Assembly: GCA_947502885.1 (NCBI GenBank)
Contig: CANNBP010000004.1
Location: 1-64,000 of the forward strand
Source: an uncultured Aquimarina sp.
GTDB taxonomy: Bacteria > Bacteroidota > Bacteroidia > Flavobacteriales > Flavobacteriaceae
Direction of reading: 5' to 3'
Length of the DNA: 64,000 nt
Numbering within the stretch: the first letter of the stretch is position 1; each line of letters starts with the position of its first letter. Shown here in pieces: positions 20,097 through 29,298 of the stretch. The translations under genes were made by a program, and so were the position numbers. The notes beneath the pieces were generated by a model. The model had not been told where the DNA came from. It saw only the letters and a list, made by a program, of their open reading frames with translations, and did not search any database.

Positions 20097-20519
20097 CTAC
20101 TCTTCTTCTTCAGAAATTTTGCTTGCTTCTGGCTCAGAAAAATCAGTTAATCCTTTTGATTGCAATACATTATACCATTGAATCACTTTTTTCATATCAC
20201 TAGCATATACTCTATCCTCGTCATAATCTGGTAATATTTCACTAAAATAAGATTCTAATGTATTCTTAGATTCTTTATGACTTATCGCCTGTCCACCTTC
20301 TTCTTTGTCATAAATTTTTTGAAATATTTCTCTCAGCGGTACTTCTTCTGTAAATGTATAAATAGCAATCTCACTAAGTATGCTTACATTATGACGTATA
20401 CTTACTGATAGTCTTTTTCCATCTATCAAAGATTCTGCTAAAAATCCACTACGGGTTTGAGTTTTTAACTCATATAACCCTGGTTTACCTGAAATTGCTA
20501 ATATTTTATCTAAACTCAT
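20097..20519 (-). CDS. DUF5606 domain protein
   Basis: 140 residues, no signal peptide, acidic C-terminus (ISEEEE). The N-terminal half has LDKILAISGKPGLYEL and FLAESLIDGKRLSVS, which I recognise as the Bacteroidota-specific DUF5606 family, small cytoplasmic proteins of unknown function. The gene lies 96 bp downstream of def and is followed by a strong terminator, so it is probably the last gene of a ruvX-def-DUF5606 transcript. I can add no function. Confidence 0.8.
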   Translation of the reverse strand: MSLDKILAISGKPGLYELKTQTRSGFLAESLIDGKRLSVSIRHNVSILSEIAIYTFTEEVPLREIFQKIYDKEEGGQAISHKESKNTLESYFSEILPDYDEDRVYASDMKKVIQWYNVLQSKGLTDFSEPEASKISEEEE

Positions 20520-20615
20520 AATTTTCTATTCAAAGCTGGCAAATATCTATAGTTCGTTTTAAAAAATCAAACATTAGCCAATATAAATATGTAAAAGTAA
20601 TATGTTCCTACAAAA

Positions 20616-21206
20616 TTACCTTCCTTTTTTCATTAATGGAAAACGCATTCTGTATTCTGATCTAACCTTTCCTTTAGAAATGTTTGTCAACTTTCCTTTA
20701 ATCAATCGTTTTTTAAGGTTAGATAGTTTATCTGTAAACAGAACACCCTCAACATGATCATACTCATGCTGAATTACTCTAGCTGCCAAACCACTATACG
20801 TTTCTACATGCTCATTAAAATTCTCATCAAAATATGATATTTTAATGGTTTCATTACGAAACACATCTTCTCTAACATCAGGAATACTTAAACATCCTTC
20901 AGAAAAAGCCCATTCATCACCTGTTTCTTCTAGAATAGTCGGATTTATAAACACTTTTTTAAACCCTTTTAGTTGATTTACTTCTTCTTCAGATAGCTCT
21001 TCATCTTCTGAAAACGGAGAAGCATCTACAACAAAAATTCGTATTGAAAGTCCTATTTGAGGAGCAGCTAATCCAACTCCATAAGCATTATACATGGTTT
21101 CAAACATGTTTTCTATAAGCTCTGAAAGTTTAGGATAGTCTTTCTCTATTTCTTTTGCTTTTCTTTTTAATACCGGATCCCCGTATGCTACTATTGGAAA
21201 TATCAT
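20616..21206 (-). CDS. def: Peptide deformylase
   Basis: 196 residues, standard length. All three deformylase motifs are visible: GVGLAAPQIG (about 43-52), EGCLSIPDV with the metal-binding cysteine, and QHEYDHVEG, whose HEYDH supplies two histidine ligands and the catalytic glutamate. It removes the formyl group from nascent proteins using Fe2+ in the cytosol. It lies 23 bp downstream of ruvX on the same strand. Confidence 0.97.
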   Translation of the reverse strand: MIFPIVAYGDPVLKRKAKEIEKDYPKLSELIENMFETMYNAYGVGLAAPQIGLSIRIFVVDASPFSEDEELSEEEVNQLKGFKKVFINPTILEETGDEWAFSEGCLSIPDVREDVFRNETIKISYFDENFNEHVETYSGLAARVIQHEYDHVEGVLFTDKLSNLKKRLIKGKLTNISKGKVRSEYRMRFPLMKKGR

Positions 21207-21229
21207 ATTCTATTTCTTAATTTCTTATT

Positions 21230-21640
21230 TTATCGATTATACAAATAATCTTGTAATATTATTGTTGCACTTATTTGATCTACCAATGCCTTATCTCTTC
21301 TTTTCTTTTTTGAGATGCCACTAGCTATCATTGTATTAAATGCAATTTTAGAAGTAAACCTCTCATCAATTCTTTTAACAGGAATATCTGGAAACAACTT
21401 ATTTAATTTTTCTAAAAAAGGTTTAATCAATTTTTCGCTTTCCGAAGCTTCTCCATGCAATCGTTTAGGTTCTCCTATTACAAACAGTTCTACCTCTTCT
21501 TCTGAAATATAATCCTTTAACCAACTTAACAATTCTTTTGTATTTACAGTCGTTAATCCAGAGGCTATAATCTGCGACTCATCTGTAACTGCAATACCAC
21601 ATCGCTTTCCTCCATAATCTATTGCCAAAATACGAGCCAT
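21230..21640 (-). CDS. ruvX: Putative pre-16S rRNA nuclease / Holliday junction resolvase RuvX (YqgF)
   Basis: About 136 residues from the ATG at 21640 (MARILAIDYGG); a longer TTG-started frame exists, but the ATG matches the family start and length. The RNase H-like fold shows the catalytic aspartate in LAIDYGGKRCG, the conserved GEPKR, DERFTSK and a C-terminal DKALVDQISA helix. The family matures 16S rRNA ends or resolves DNA junctions. It is the first gene of a tight pair with def. A -7-like box (TACTTTTG, minus strand, 21653-21660) lies just upstream. Confidence 0.92.
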   Translation of the reverse strand: MARILAIDYGGKRCGIAVTDESQIIASGLTTVNTKELLSWLKDYISEEEVELFVIGEPKRLHGEASESEKLIKPFLEKLNKLFPDIPVKRIDERFTSKIAFNTMIASGISKKKRRDKALVDQISATIILQDYLYNR

Positions 21641-21928
21641 ATTTTTTTTGTGCAAAAGTATGACATTATTACAAAAACACCCTATTCAACTCTTTGAACT
21701 TTAGTTTTATCTATTAATTACATGCTTTACACTACACAACTTTACTTGTATCTGTTCAATTTTACTTTTTAAAAAGCATATAATTAACAAAATAATAGTA
21801 AAGCCATAACTATCTAATTTTTACAAAAAAATCAAATAAGTTTAATAATTAACGGTTTTTTAAAATACTAGCATATCCTTATTTCTTTTTAAAAGGAAGC
21901 TATTATATTTACCAAAAATTTTCATTCG

Positions 21929-22744
21929 ATGAACCAGTTAAAAGAAATCATAGAACAAGCCTGGGAAAACAGGGAGCTTTTAAAAGAATCAAAAACACAA
22001 GAAGCCATAAGAGAAGTTGTTAATTTATTAGATTCGGGAGAGCTTAGAGTAGCAGAACCTGTTGAAGGAGGTTGGCAAGTAAATGAATGGGTAAAAAAAG
22101 GAGTTGTATTATATTTCCCTATTCAAAAAATGGAAACCCTTGAAGCAGGGATTTTTGAATATCACGACAAAATTCCTTTAAAAAGAGGATACGAAGCAAA
22201 AGGAATACGTGTTGTACCAAATGCTGTTGCTAGACATGGGGCATATATTTCTCCTGGAACCATCTTAATGCCAAGTTATGTAAACATTGGGGCTTTTGTA
22301 GACGAAGGTACTATGGTAGACACTTGGGCAACTGTAGGTAGCTGTGCACAAATTGGAAAAAATGTTCACCTTAGTGGTGGAGTTGGTATTGGTGGTGTTT
22401 TAGAACCATTACAAGCTGCTCCAGTAATAATAGAAGACAATGCTTTTATTGGATCAAGATGTATCGTAGTTGAAGGAGTTCGTGTAGAAAGAGAAGCTGT
22501 ACTTGGCGCTAATGTTGTATTAACGGCTTCTACAAAGATCATAGATGTTACTGGTGACACACCAGTAGAAAGAAAAGGACTTGTACCTGCTGGATCTGTA
22601 GTAATACCAGGTAGTTATACAAAGAAATTTGCAGCTGGAGAGTACAATGTACCTTGTGCATTAATTATCGGAAAACGTAAAGAGAGTACGGATAAGAAAA
22701 CTTCTCTTAACGATGCACTTCGTGAATATGATGTAGCCGTATAA
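21929..22744 (+). CDS. dapD: Tetrahydrodipicolinate N-succinyltransferase
   Basis: 271 residues. An N-terminal helical domain (MNQLKEIIEQAWENRE) is followed by a left-handed parallel beta-helix of hexapeptide repeats (about 105-235), with RHGAYISPGTILMPS, GTMVDTWATVGSCAQIG, HLSGGVGIGG and IEDNAFIGSRC. It transfers succinate from succinyl-CoA in the lysine and diaminopimelate pathway, feeding peptidoglycan. It is transcribed alone and divergently from ruvX; a T-rich hairpin follows the stop. Confidence 0.96.
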   Translation: MNQLKEIIEQAWENRELLKESKTQEAIREVVNLLDSGELRVAEPVEGGWQVNEWVKKGVVLYFPIQKMETLEAGIFEYHDKIPLKRGYEAKGIRVVPNAVARHGAYISPGTILMPSYVNIGAFVDEGTMVDTWATVGSCAQIGKNVHLSGGVGIGGVLEPLQAAPVIIEDNAFIGSRCIVVEGVRVEREAVLGANVVLTASTKIIDVTGDTPVERKGLVPAGSVVIPGSYTKKFAAGEYNVPCALIIGKRKESTDKKTSLNDALREYDVAV

Positions 22745-22751
22745 AAATAAA

Positions 22752-22791
22752 AAAAGCTTAGATGGCGATACATATTACCATCTAAGCTTTT
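22752..22791. terminator. Bidirectional terminator between dapD and WaaP-like gene
   Basis: AAAAGCTTAGATGG (22752-22765) pairs perfectly with CCATCTAAGCTTTT (22778-22791). It lies between two convergent genes and overlaps the stop codon of the minus-strand gene (22782-22784). Confidence 0.88.
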
Positions 22792-23537
22792 CTTTTTCTT
22801 CTTCTTACTTTTTTACTATTTATTTTTCTCTGAAACTTTCTGCTATAGTACAACATTCGTTCATAAACCTCATCGTTTGGTTTCTGACTTAACTCAGCAT
22901 ATCTCTTAGCTATAATTGTAACCATGGTTTTAGAGATCCATAATCTCCTAAAATTCTCCATGCGTTTTTCGAATCCCATAGACTCAAAACGCATCCTATT
23001 TAAATCTATTAGATAAAAATCATAAGTACCTTCTTCTTTTTTAACAATCAGGGTATTTCCTGGAGAATGATCCAAAAAATTCACATTACTTTCATGCAAC
23101 TTAAATGTAAAATCGGTAAACTGCTGAAGGATTTTCTCTCTTTCAAAAAACTTAGGTTGATGTATCAGAACACGAAAATCAAAATCGTAATCAATATGTT
23201 TGCTAATATAATAGCTCTCTTTTAACCCGAATACTGTATGCTTTTCTATATATGCAATCGGAAATGGAGTTTGTATTGCACTATTAATCAAACGTTCTGC
23301 ATACTCAAAAGAACGCTTCGCTTTTGATTTTCTAAAATACTTATATACTAATGAATTGAATGCATTAGGAATCCTAAAAGACTTAATGTTTATCTTCTCT
23401 CCTTTTAAATCAAAAGACTTTATAACATTACGCTCTCCCCTTGTCACGTATTCACCTTCTGTATCAAATGCACTAATAAAGGACTCTAATTGTTTCTTTT
23501 CATCTTGATACTTTGGATGAATATGTATAATCTGCAT
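22782..23537 (-). CDS. WaaP/Kdo-kinase-like lipopolysaccharide kinase (copy 1)
   Basis: 251 residues from ATG 23537 (MQIIHIHPKY). The open frame extends 64 codons further upstream, but that part overlaps the divergent gene and has no counterpart in the paralogue at 31681-32448, which also starts MQ..-.IHP/IVHP. The kinase-like core shows a Lys in KINIKSFRIPN, the catalytic loop NFLDHSPGNTL and a DFG-equivalent YLIDLNRM. By family it phosphorylates Kdo or heptose in the lipid A inner core at the cytoplasmic membrane. It has a basic C-terminus. It is divergent from the GT9 gene, at the left end of the glycan cluster. Confidence 0.85.
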   Translation of the reverse strand: MQIIHIHPKYQDEKKQLESFISAFDTEGEYVTRGERNVIKSFDLKGEKINIKSFRIPNAFNSLVYKYFRKSKAKRSFEYAERLINSAIQTPFPIAYIEKHTVFGLKESYYISKHIDYDFDFRVLIHQPKFFEREKILQQFTDFTFKLHESNVNFLDHSPGNTLIVKKEEGTYDFYLIDLNRMRFESMGFEKRMENFRRLWISKTMVTIIAKRYAELSQKPNDEVYERMLYYSRKFQRKINSKKVRRRKRKA

Positions 23538-23637
23538 AAATTGAAAGTTATTTTCCAAAGATATGTGAAATGAAATTTTAATAAAAGTTGAAAAAATAAT
23601 ATTTTGCACACAATACCGAATTTCACATAAACCATGA

Positions 23638-24702
23638 ATGAAAAAAATACTAGTTATACAAAATAAGCGTATTGGAGATGTACTCATTGTATCCATTATT
23701 GCTAAAAACATAAAACAGCTGTACCCCAACTCTATAGTAGATTACTTGGTTTATGACTACACAACTGGCGTTATCGAAAACAATCCACATATAGATAACA
23801 TCATTAGTGTTAATGACAAGGAATTAAAGAAAACACAACATCTTTTTAAATTAATTTTAAAGATTCGAAAACACAAATACGATATTATTTTTGATCCATA
23901 CGGAAAATTACAAAGTCGTTTGATATGTTTATTTTCTAATGCAAAACAACGGATAGGTTTTCAAAAAAAGCATAAAAAGAAATTTCCAATTCCTTTTTAC
24001 ACCCATAAAGTTCCATTTTTAGATCAAAAAAGTAAAATTTGCGGAAAAGTCATAGAAGACAGAGTTAACTTGGTTACCTCAACCTTTTCTATTCCCGAAC
24101 CAGATTTTGTTCCCAAAATATACCTAACCGATAAAGAAGAACAATACAACAAACTAAATTTTTTTTCTAAACCGGTTTTAATGTTGGGAATATTAGGAAG
24201 TACGCCCCAAAAATCAATGCCTTACGAAAATATAGCTACTATTATCAACTTTATTACTAAACATTTTGACGTATTAGTATTGTTTAATTATTCACCTCAT
24301 CAAAAAGAAGAGGCCATGAAAATCTACAAGCAATGCTTGCGTCAAGAAAAAATAATTATTGATATCTATGAAGACAGTATCAGAGGTTTTGTCACATTAA
24401 TGAATAAATGTACTCTGTTAATTGCAAACGAAGGAGGAACTGTTCATATCGCAAAGGCTTTAAACAAACCAACATTTACTGTATTTTCTCCGTATGTAAT
24501 AAAAGATCATTGGGCTAGTTTTGAGGATGGACACACACACACTTCTATACACCTATTTGAAGAAAAGCCAGAATTATATACTATTGACAGAGAAGAACGC
24601 AGAAAAATTGAAAAGAACCCAACTGCTATGTACCAAAAACTAACTCCAGAACTCATCTTACCTAAGCTTAAAATTTTCTTAGAAACAAATCTTCCTAAGT
24701 AA
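23638..24702 (+). CDS. Glycosyltransferase family 9 (heptosyltransferase-like)
   Basis: 354 residues in the two-domain GT-B layout. The N-terminus MKKILVIQNKRIGDVLIVS is the typical RIGD.. start of the WaaC/WaaF group, followed by YDIIFDPYGKLQSR. The C-terminal domain has the signature LLIANEGGTVHIAKALNKP with the donor-binding glycine-rich loop. It adds a heptose-type sugar to the LOS/LPS inner core at the cytoplasmic membrane. Which sugar and position are unknown. It is divergent from the WaaP-like kinase, consistent with both acting on the inner core. Confidence 0.87.
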   Translation: MKKILVIQNKRIGDVLIVSIIAKNIKQLYPNSIVDYLVYDYTTGVIENNPHIDNIISVNDKELKKTQHLFKLILKIRKHKYDIIFDPYGKLQSRLICLFSNAKQRIGFQKKHKKKFPIPFYTHKVPFLDQKSKICGKVIEDRVNLVTSTFSIPEPDFVPKIYLTDKEEQYNKLNFFSKPVLMLGILGSTPQKSMPYENIATIINFITKHFDVLVLFNYSPHQKEEAMKIYKQCLRQEKIIIDIYEDSIRGFVTLMNKCTLLIANEGGTVHIAKALNKPTFTVFSPYVIKDHWASFEDGHTHTSIHLFEEKPELYTIDREERRKIEKNPTAMYQKLTPELILPKLKIFLETNLPK

Positions 24703-24711
24703 AAACCTCTT

Positions 24712-24770
24712 AAAAACTTTATTGATTAAAATATAATATAGTGAGGCACTATTTAATCAATAAAGTTTTT
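24712..24770. terminator. Long convergent terminator
   Basis: AAAAACTTTATTGATTAAA (24712-24730) pairs perfectly with 24752-24770, and the loop holds a second stem (ATAGTG against CACTAT). It serves the GT9 gene (+) and the epimerase gene (-); the last codons and stop of the epimerase gene lie inside the stem. Confidence 0.9.
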
Positions 24771-25697
24771 TTTATACCAATTTACTTGCTGTATTATTCC
24801 TTCTTCAAAACTAGTTTTAGGTTCATAATCCAGAAGTTTCCTTGCCTTATCAATCACCGCAGTAGTTCTTAATTGATCCCCATCTCTTGGAGGCATTTCT
24901 TGTAATTTTGATTTCTTTCCAATAGTTTTTTCTACCAAATGTATCCCTTCTTCGGTTGTATACTCCTTATCAGATCCTAAATTAATAATTTCTCCAATTA
25001 TTTTAGATTCACGTCCAATACAACTTATCAATCCACTAACAATATCTCCAACATAAGTAAAACTTCTAGAATGCTTTAAACTACCTTTATACAAGGGAAA
25101 AGTAGTGTTCTCAAATATCGATTTTATCAGTTTGGTATATAGCTTTTCTGGACGTTCTCTAGGGCCATACACAGAATACAGCCTTAAAGAGCAAGCATTC
25201 AACTTTCCTTTTCTTTCTAATCCTAACACCAATTGTTCTGCTGCCAATTTTGTTGTTCCATAATACGAAATTGGTTTAACCAATTGATCTTCGGCCAATG
25301 TCGCTTCTTTACCGTATATAGAAGAAGTTGCTATGTTTACAAAACAAGTTAAAGGTTTATTATATTCTAAAATAAAATTCAATAAATTTTGCGTGGCATA
25401 AATGTTATTCGTCACATATTCTTCTAAAGATGTAGTATCAGAAATCCCAGGTTGTGCAGCAAAATGGTATACATAATCAAAATCATGCGGTAACACTGAT
25501 GAGAGATCATCTCTTAAATCACATTCGATCATTTGTACGCCAACAGCCTCAATTTGTTGAGCATTCAATCGCTTTAAACTAGCACTATAATATTCGTTAT
25601 AGTTATCAACACCAATTACATCATGCCCATTAGTGGCTAGTTGCTCTGCTAAATGAGACCCTATAAAACCAGCACATCCAGTTACTAATATTTTCAA
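24753..25697 (-). CDS. NAD-dependent sugar-nucleotide epimerase/dehydratase
   Basis: 314 residues, extended short-chain dehydrogenase. The NAD-binding motif TGCAGFIGSH is at residues 6-15, the N-terminal DNYNEYYSASLKRLN resembles UDP-glucuronate 4-epimerases, and YYGTTK supplies the catalytic Tyr-Lys. SLRLYSVYGPRERPEKL is the substrate-side signature. It probably supplies an activated sugar (UDP-galacturonate or a 4-epimer) to the surrounding glycosyltransferases. The exact sugar is not decided by the sequence. The 3' end is embedded in a convergent terminator. Confidence 0.87.
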   Translation of the reverse strand: MKILVTGCAGFIGSHLAEQLATNGHDVIGVDNYNEYYSASLKRLNAQQIEAVGVQMIECDLRDDLSSVLPHDFDYVYHFAAQPGISDTTSLEEYVTNNIYATQNLLNFILEYNKPLTCFVNIATSSIYGKEATLAEDQLVKPISYYGTTKLAAEQLVLGLERKGKLNACSLRLYSVYGPRERPEKLYTKLIKSIFENTTFPLYKGSLKHSRSFTYVGDIVSGLISCIGRESKIIGEIINLGSDKEYTTEEGIHLVEKTIGKKSKLQEMPPRDGDQLRTTAVIDKARKLLDYEPKTSFEEGIIQQVNWYKKNFID

Positions 25698-25796
25698 TTG
25701 TATATATTTTAAGTAAGAATTATCACAAGACAGCCTTTTAAACTTAAGAAAAGTGAGCTTTCTTATTTTTAGAAAACTGAGTTTACTAATTCAATT

Positions 25797-26651
25797 TTAT
25801 TTAATGTTTACTATATAATCTGTTGCCTCTCCTTGTTGCGTAATACCGTGCGAGGTTTCTATTACATTTGCATCTTTAGTGTTTTTCCTTATTGCCAAAT
25901 TTCTATCCAAAGATTCTTTGGTTTTATAACCTCTAGGATGATCTAAGTGCAGGCAAATAGCTTTGTATCTAATTTGCTTGGGTTTTATCCCCAGATTCAC
26001 CAAACGTTCTCCCAATTCTCTATCTGGCCCACCATACTGCATTCTTTCATCATATCCATTAATTTTTATTAAATCTTCTTTCCAGGCAGATGAGTTGCAA
26101 TTATTAAAAGTAGCTCCTGTAGGTGTTACAACATCTAAAATAGCAGCGGCTTTATCACCGACAGATAGTTTTAGATTTTGTTTGCTCCCAAGCCTATCTT
26201 GTTTCTTTAACCATTGTGGGTCAAAACAGTCCTCATTTTCTATATCATTAGCAGTAATTGCAGTACTTGCTTTCATTGAAAGTTTACAATATCCTCCTGA
26301 TAAAAAGTATCCTTTTTCTGCAAATTTTGCATGCGTTGACACAAAATCTTTTCTAGGAATACAATCTCCATCTGTAAAAAGAATATAGTCATGTGATGCT
26401 TCTAAAATAGCTTTATTTAAGATACGTTGTCTTCGATACCCCTTATCTTCATGCCAAATATGCTTAATATTCACAGGATAACTTTCTCTATATGAATCTA
26501 TCAAATCTTTTGTAGTTCCCTTAGAACCATCATCAGCAACTATGACCTCATAGTTTTCATAAACTTGACACTTATATCCATCCAAAACTTTACGCAACCA
26601 ATCTTCAGAATTATAAGTACTTATTATCACTGATATAGATAAACTATCCAT
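25797..26651 (-). CDS. Glycosyltransferase family 2 with galactosyltransferase-type C-terminal region (tandem copy 1)
   Basis: About 284 residues from ATG 26651 (MDSLSISVIISTYNS); a TTG-started extension of 11 codons is less likely. GT-A fold marks are VIVADDGS (nucleotide), DYILFTDGDCIPRKDF with the metal-binding DGD, and the acceptor-side YGGPDRELGERLVNLG, followed by LHLDHPRGY. The KGYRRQRILNKAI helix is shared with the next gene. This is the first of three tandem paralogues (25797, 26867, 27806), of which it and the second keep all catalytic motifs. It transfers a sugar to LOS/capsule glycan in the cytosol. Confidence 0.88.
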   Translation of the reverse strand: MDSLSISVIISTYNSEDWLRKVLDGYKCQVYENYEVIVADDGSKGTTKDLIDSYRESYPVNIKHIWHEDKGYRRQRILNKAILEASHDYILFTDGDCIPRKDFVSTHAKFAEKGYFLSGGYCKLSMKASTAITANDIENEDCFDPQWLKKQDRLGSKQNLKLSVGDKAAAILDVVTPTGATFNNCNSSAWKEDLIKINGYDERMQYGGPDRELGERLVNLGIKPKQIRYKAICLHLDHPRGYKTKESLDRNLAIRKNTKDANVIETSHGITQQGEATDYIVNIK

Positions 26652-26770
26652 AGTATTAAAATAGAATTTATGTTCGTTGCGCAAATTTAGTCATATATAT
26701 TTATAATATTTTGCAAATGGAACATAAAAGAAAGAGTTATCCCAATTATTATCAACTTTTTATTTTTCTC

Positions 26771-26812
26771 TAAAAAAAAATAAGCGGTTTTTTTTGTAAA
26801 CCCGCTCTTTTC
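26771..26812 (-). terminator. Terminator after second GT2 gene
   Basis: On the minus strand AGCGGGTTT pairs with AAACCGCT (one bulge), followed by a long T-run. It is placed between the stop at 26867 and the next GT2 gene, so each tandem copy may be transcribed separately. Confidence 0.75.
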
Positions 26813-26866
26813 AATTATTCTAAAAAAACTTAGAATTCAAATTCATGGACAACATACATTAACAAA

Positions 26867-27700
26867 TCATTTGACTTTAGACTTATCTTTCTTTATGATT
26901 CCTTCTGTAGTCCATGTTAACCGTTTCTTTTTTGTGTTCTTTCTTATCGCTTTATTTTTAGATATCATTTCTTCTGTAACATAACCTCTTGCATGATCCA
27001 AATGTATCGTAATAGCACTATAACGAATTTGCAAAGGTTTAATACCATAGTTAACTAATCGCTCTCCTAGTTCACGATCTTCTCCTCCATACTGCATAGA
27101 TTCATTAAACCCATTTACAGCCAAGATATCCTTCTTCCACCCAGAAGCATTATTACCATCCCAGGTAGCTTTTGTTGGTGTAAAACGATTTAATAACCTC
27201 TCTTTAAGTCCTTGAGAAGTGAGTTTATTATTTTTAAACGTTTTTTTCAACCCTTGCTCCATTAACCAATCAACGTCAAAACATATTTGACTTTGAATAT
27301 GATCTTTGGTGATTAATTTTGAAATATTCATCGGTAATTTAAAATATCCAGCAGACAGGAAACTACCCTCTTTCCGATGTTTTAAATGCTTATATACCAT
27401 ATCTTTACGAGGAATACAATCACCATCTGTTAAAATAAGATATTCTGCTGTCGAAGCGACAATAGCCTTATTAAGAATCTTAGTTTTCTGAAAACCATGA
27501 TCTTCTTGCCACACATGACGTATTAATAAATGTGAGTTTTCTTGAAAACTCTCTATCAAATCTTTAGTTGCTCTGGTAGAACCATCGTCTGCAATTATAA
27601 CTTCAAAATCTTTAAAGGTTTGCTCCTCATAACCCCATAATACTTTTTGTAACCAATCAGGTTGATTATAAGTACTTATAATTACTGAAACTATCGGCAT
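26867..27700 (-). CDS. Glycosyltransferase family 2 (tandem copy 2)
   Basis: 277 residues, clearly paralogous to the gene at 25797-26651. Motifs intact: VIIADDGS, YLILTDGDCIPRKDM with the DGD metal site, MQYGGEDRELGERL and IHLDHARGY. It ends with a basic tail. It is expected to be an inverting GT-A transferase acting on a surface glycan; donor and acceptor are unknown. It has its own terminator. Confidence 0.88.
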   Translation of the reverse strand: MPIVSVIISTYNQPDWLQKVLWGYEEQTFKDFEVIIADDGSTRATKDLIESFQENSHLLIRHVWQEDHGFQKTKILNKAIVASTAEYLILTDGDCIPRKDMVYKHLKHRKEGSFLSAGYFKLPMNISKLITKDHIQSQICFDVDWLMEQGLKKTFKNNKLTSQGLKERLLNRFTPTKATWDGNNASGWKKDILAVNGFNESMQYGGEDRELGERLVNYGIKPLQIRYSAITIHLDHARGYVTEEMISKNKAIRKNTKKKRLTWTTEGIIKKDKSKVK

Positions 27701-27805
27701 TTATATTTGTTTTTGATGAACCATAAACACATATTGTTTTTATGGTATTGAATTTTAATTGGTTTTACTTCTAATATATAACAAATGATCCTTACAATAT
27801 CATTT

Positions 27806-28522
27806 TCAAAAACCTAAATAAAGGCAAATAGTATTATTACCAATATTCTTACTTTTTATTCCTAAATCAAACATACGTTTCTTCAGCTTTTGATATTGGT
27901 TTATAGATTGAGTATTTTCCTCAATCTCATTAGCCCTTATTACATCTTCTTTCCAAGCAGATGTATTAAAACAGTTTTGGTTGCTTTTATTTTGTATTAA
28001 TATATGAACTAAAAAAGCTTTAAAGATACTGGATGAAAGTTTAGCATTCTTTATAGAAGATTTCAAACCATTGTTTTTTAGCCATTTAACACTAAAGCAT
28101 TTTTCTGTGTATATATCCTGTTTTCTAATTCTTAAAGAAATTTCCCGAGACAATCTAAAGTCTTGTCCCGAAATAAAAGAACCTTCTTCTCTAAACTTAA
28201 CATGTTGTTCTACAAAGTCCTTACGCGGAACACAATTACCACTAACAATTATCACATAAGGTGTTGAACATTGCCCAATTACTTTTTTAGATAGTAGTAA
28301 TTCTTGATTCAAACTAGTAGCACATTGCACATAATGAATAGAAAAAAACATCTCTTTCTGTATTTCTTCTATTTGTAATACTGTGTCTTCTTTAGCTTCT
28401 CTCTCAACCAAAATTACTTCAAACATTCTGTACGTTTGGTTGTTATAACCATACAACGTTTTTTTTAGCCATTCTAAGGAATCATAATTATAAATTACTA
28501 CCGAAACGTCAATTGCAGTCAT
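27806..28522 (-). CDS. Degenerate GT2 paralogue lacking catalytic residues (tandem copy 3)
   Basis: 238 residues, full open frame, aligned by eye to the two upstream copies. Structural segments survive (VSVVIYNYDSLEWLKKTLYG; PRKDFVEQHVKFREEGSF; SAWKEDVI; LGIKSKNIG), but functional ones do not: DDGS has become EREA, the metal site DGDC has become SGNC, the K-G-x-x-x-x-x-LNKAI helix is replaced, GGxDRELGERL has become NQYQKLKKRM, and the C-terminus stops at LYLGF where copies 1 and 2 continue with LHLDHxRGY. There is no frameshift or internal stop. It could be a pseudoenzyme, a partner subunit, or a gene early in decay. Confidence 0.8.
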   Translation of the reverse strand: MTAIDVSVVIYNYDSLEWLKKTLYGYNNQTYRMFEVILVEREAKEDTVLQIEEIQKEMFFSIHYVQCATSLNQELLLSKKVIGQCSTPYVIIVSGNCVPRKDFVEQHVKFREEGSFISGQDFRLSREISLRIRKQDIYTEKCFSVKWLKNNGLKSSIKNAKLSSSIFKAFLVHILIQNKSNQNCFNTSAWKEDVIRANEIEENTQSINQYQKLKKRMFDLGIKSKNIGNNTICLYLGF

Positions 28523-28560
28523 GCCGGCAAAGATAAAATTATTTTCATAATTTTGTCGTC

Positions 28561-29298
28561 ATGCCTACACTTTCAGTCATTATACCAACATATAACGAAG
28601 CATCATATATCAAAGATGCAATACACTCTATCACCTTTGCCGATGAAATCATTATTATAGATTCTCTAAGCACTGATAATACTGTAAATATTGCAGAACC
28701 TTATGCTACAAAAATCTTAAAGCGTTCTTTTGACAACTTTTCTAATCAAAAAAACTATGCTTTAAAATATGCTACTGGGGATTGGGTACTTTTTATTGAT
28801 GCCGATGAACGCATCACTCACTCACTACAAGATGAGATAAAAAGAACCATTGCTTCTCCCAAGTATGCAGGCTACAAACTCAATTTCCCTCATTTTTACA
28901 TGAACCGCTTCTTATACCACCATAGTAACGATGTCTTGAGATTAGTCAAGCGAGATGGGGCTCATTTTTCTGGTTCTGTTCACGAAAAACTACACTGTAA
29001 TGGAAGTATTGGAAAACTTAAAAATCACGTACTTCACTACACTTATAAAGGATTACGCCATTACATAAGCAAAAAGGAGTCCTATGCTTGGTTTCAAGCC
29101 GATCAATTACTTCAAAAAAACAAAAAGGTAACCTGGTTTCATTTATTTTTTAAACCAACATATAGATTCTTTAGTTCTTTAATTATTAAAGGAGGATTTA
29201 GAGATGGTATACCAGGGCTTGCTATTGCAACTGTTAATGCTTACGGTGTTTTTTCTAGATACGCTAAGTTATTGCTACTTCAAAAAGGAATAAAATGA
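28561..29298 (+). CDS. Glycosyltransferase family 2, LgtF/WaaE-like (copy a)
   Basis: 245 residues. The N-terminus LSVIIPTYNEASYIKDAI and EIIIIDSLSTDNTV mark the nucleotide site; WVLFIDADERI contains the metal site DAD; GSVHEKL is the VHE motif typical of LOS-core beta-glucosyltransferases of the LgtF/KdtX type. A C-terminal amphipathic region (FFKPTYRFFSSLIIKGGFRDG) is likely membrane-associated. It probably adds a hexose to the LOS core. The first ATG is close to a divergent gene. Its stop is part of a hairpin shared with the next convergent gene. Confidence 0.87.
   Translation: MPTLSVIIPTYNEASYIKDAIHSITFADEIIIIDSLSTDNTVNIAEPYATKILKRSFDNFSNQKNYALKYATGDWVLFIDADERITHSLQDEIKRTIASPKYAGYKLNFPHFYMNRFLYHHSNDVLRLVKRDGAHFSGSVHEKLHCNGSIGKLKNHVLHYTYKGLRHYISKKESYAWFQADQLLQKNKKVTWFHLFFKPTYRFFSSLIIKGGFRDGIPGLAIATVNAYGVFSRYAKLLLLQKGIK

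Noticed and set aside
23538..23729. 64-codon upstream extension of the WaaP-like gene at 22782
   Set aside because: The extension overlaps the start of the divergent GT9 gene and its sequence is not matched in the paralogue, whose start aligns with ATG 23537.
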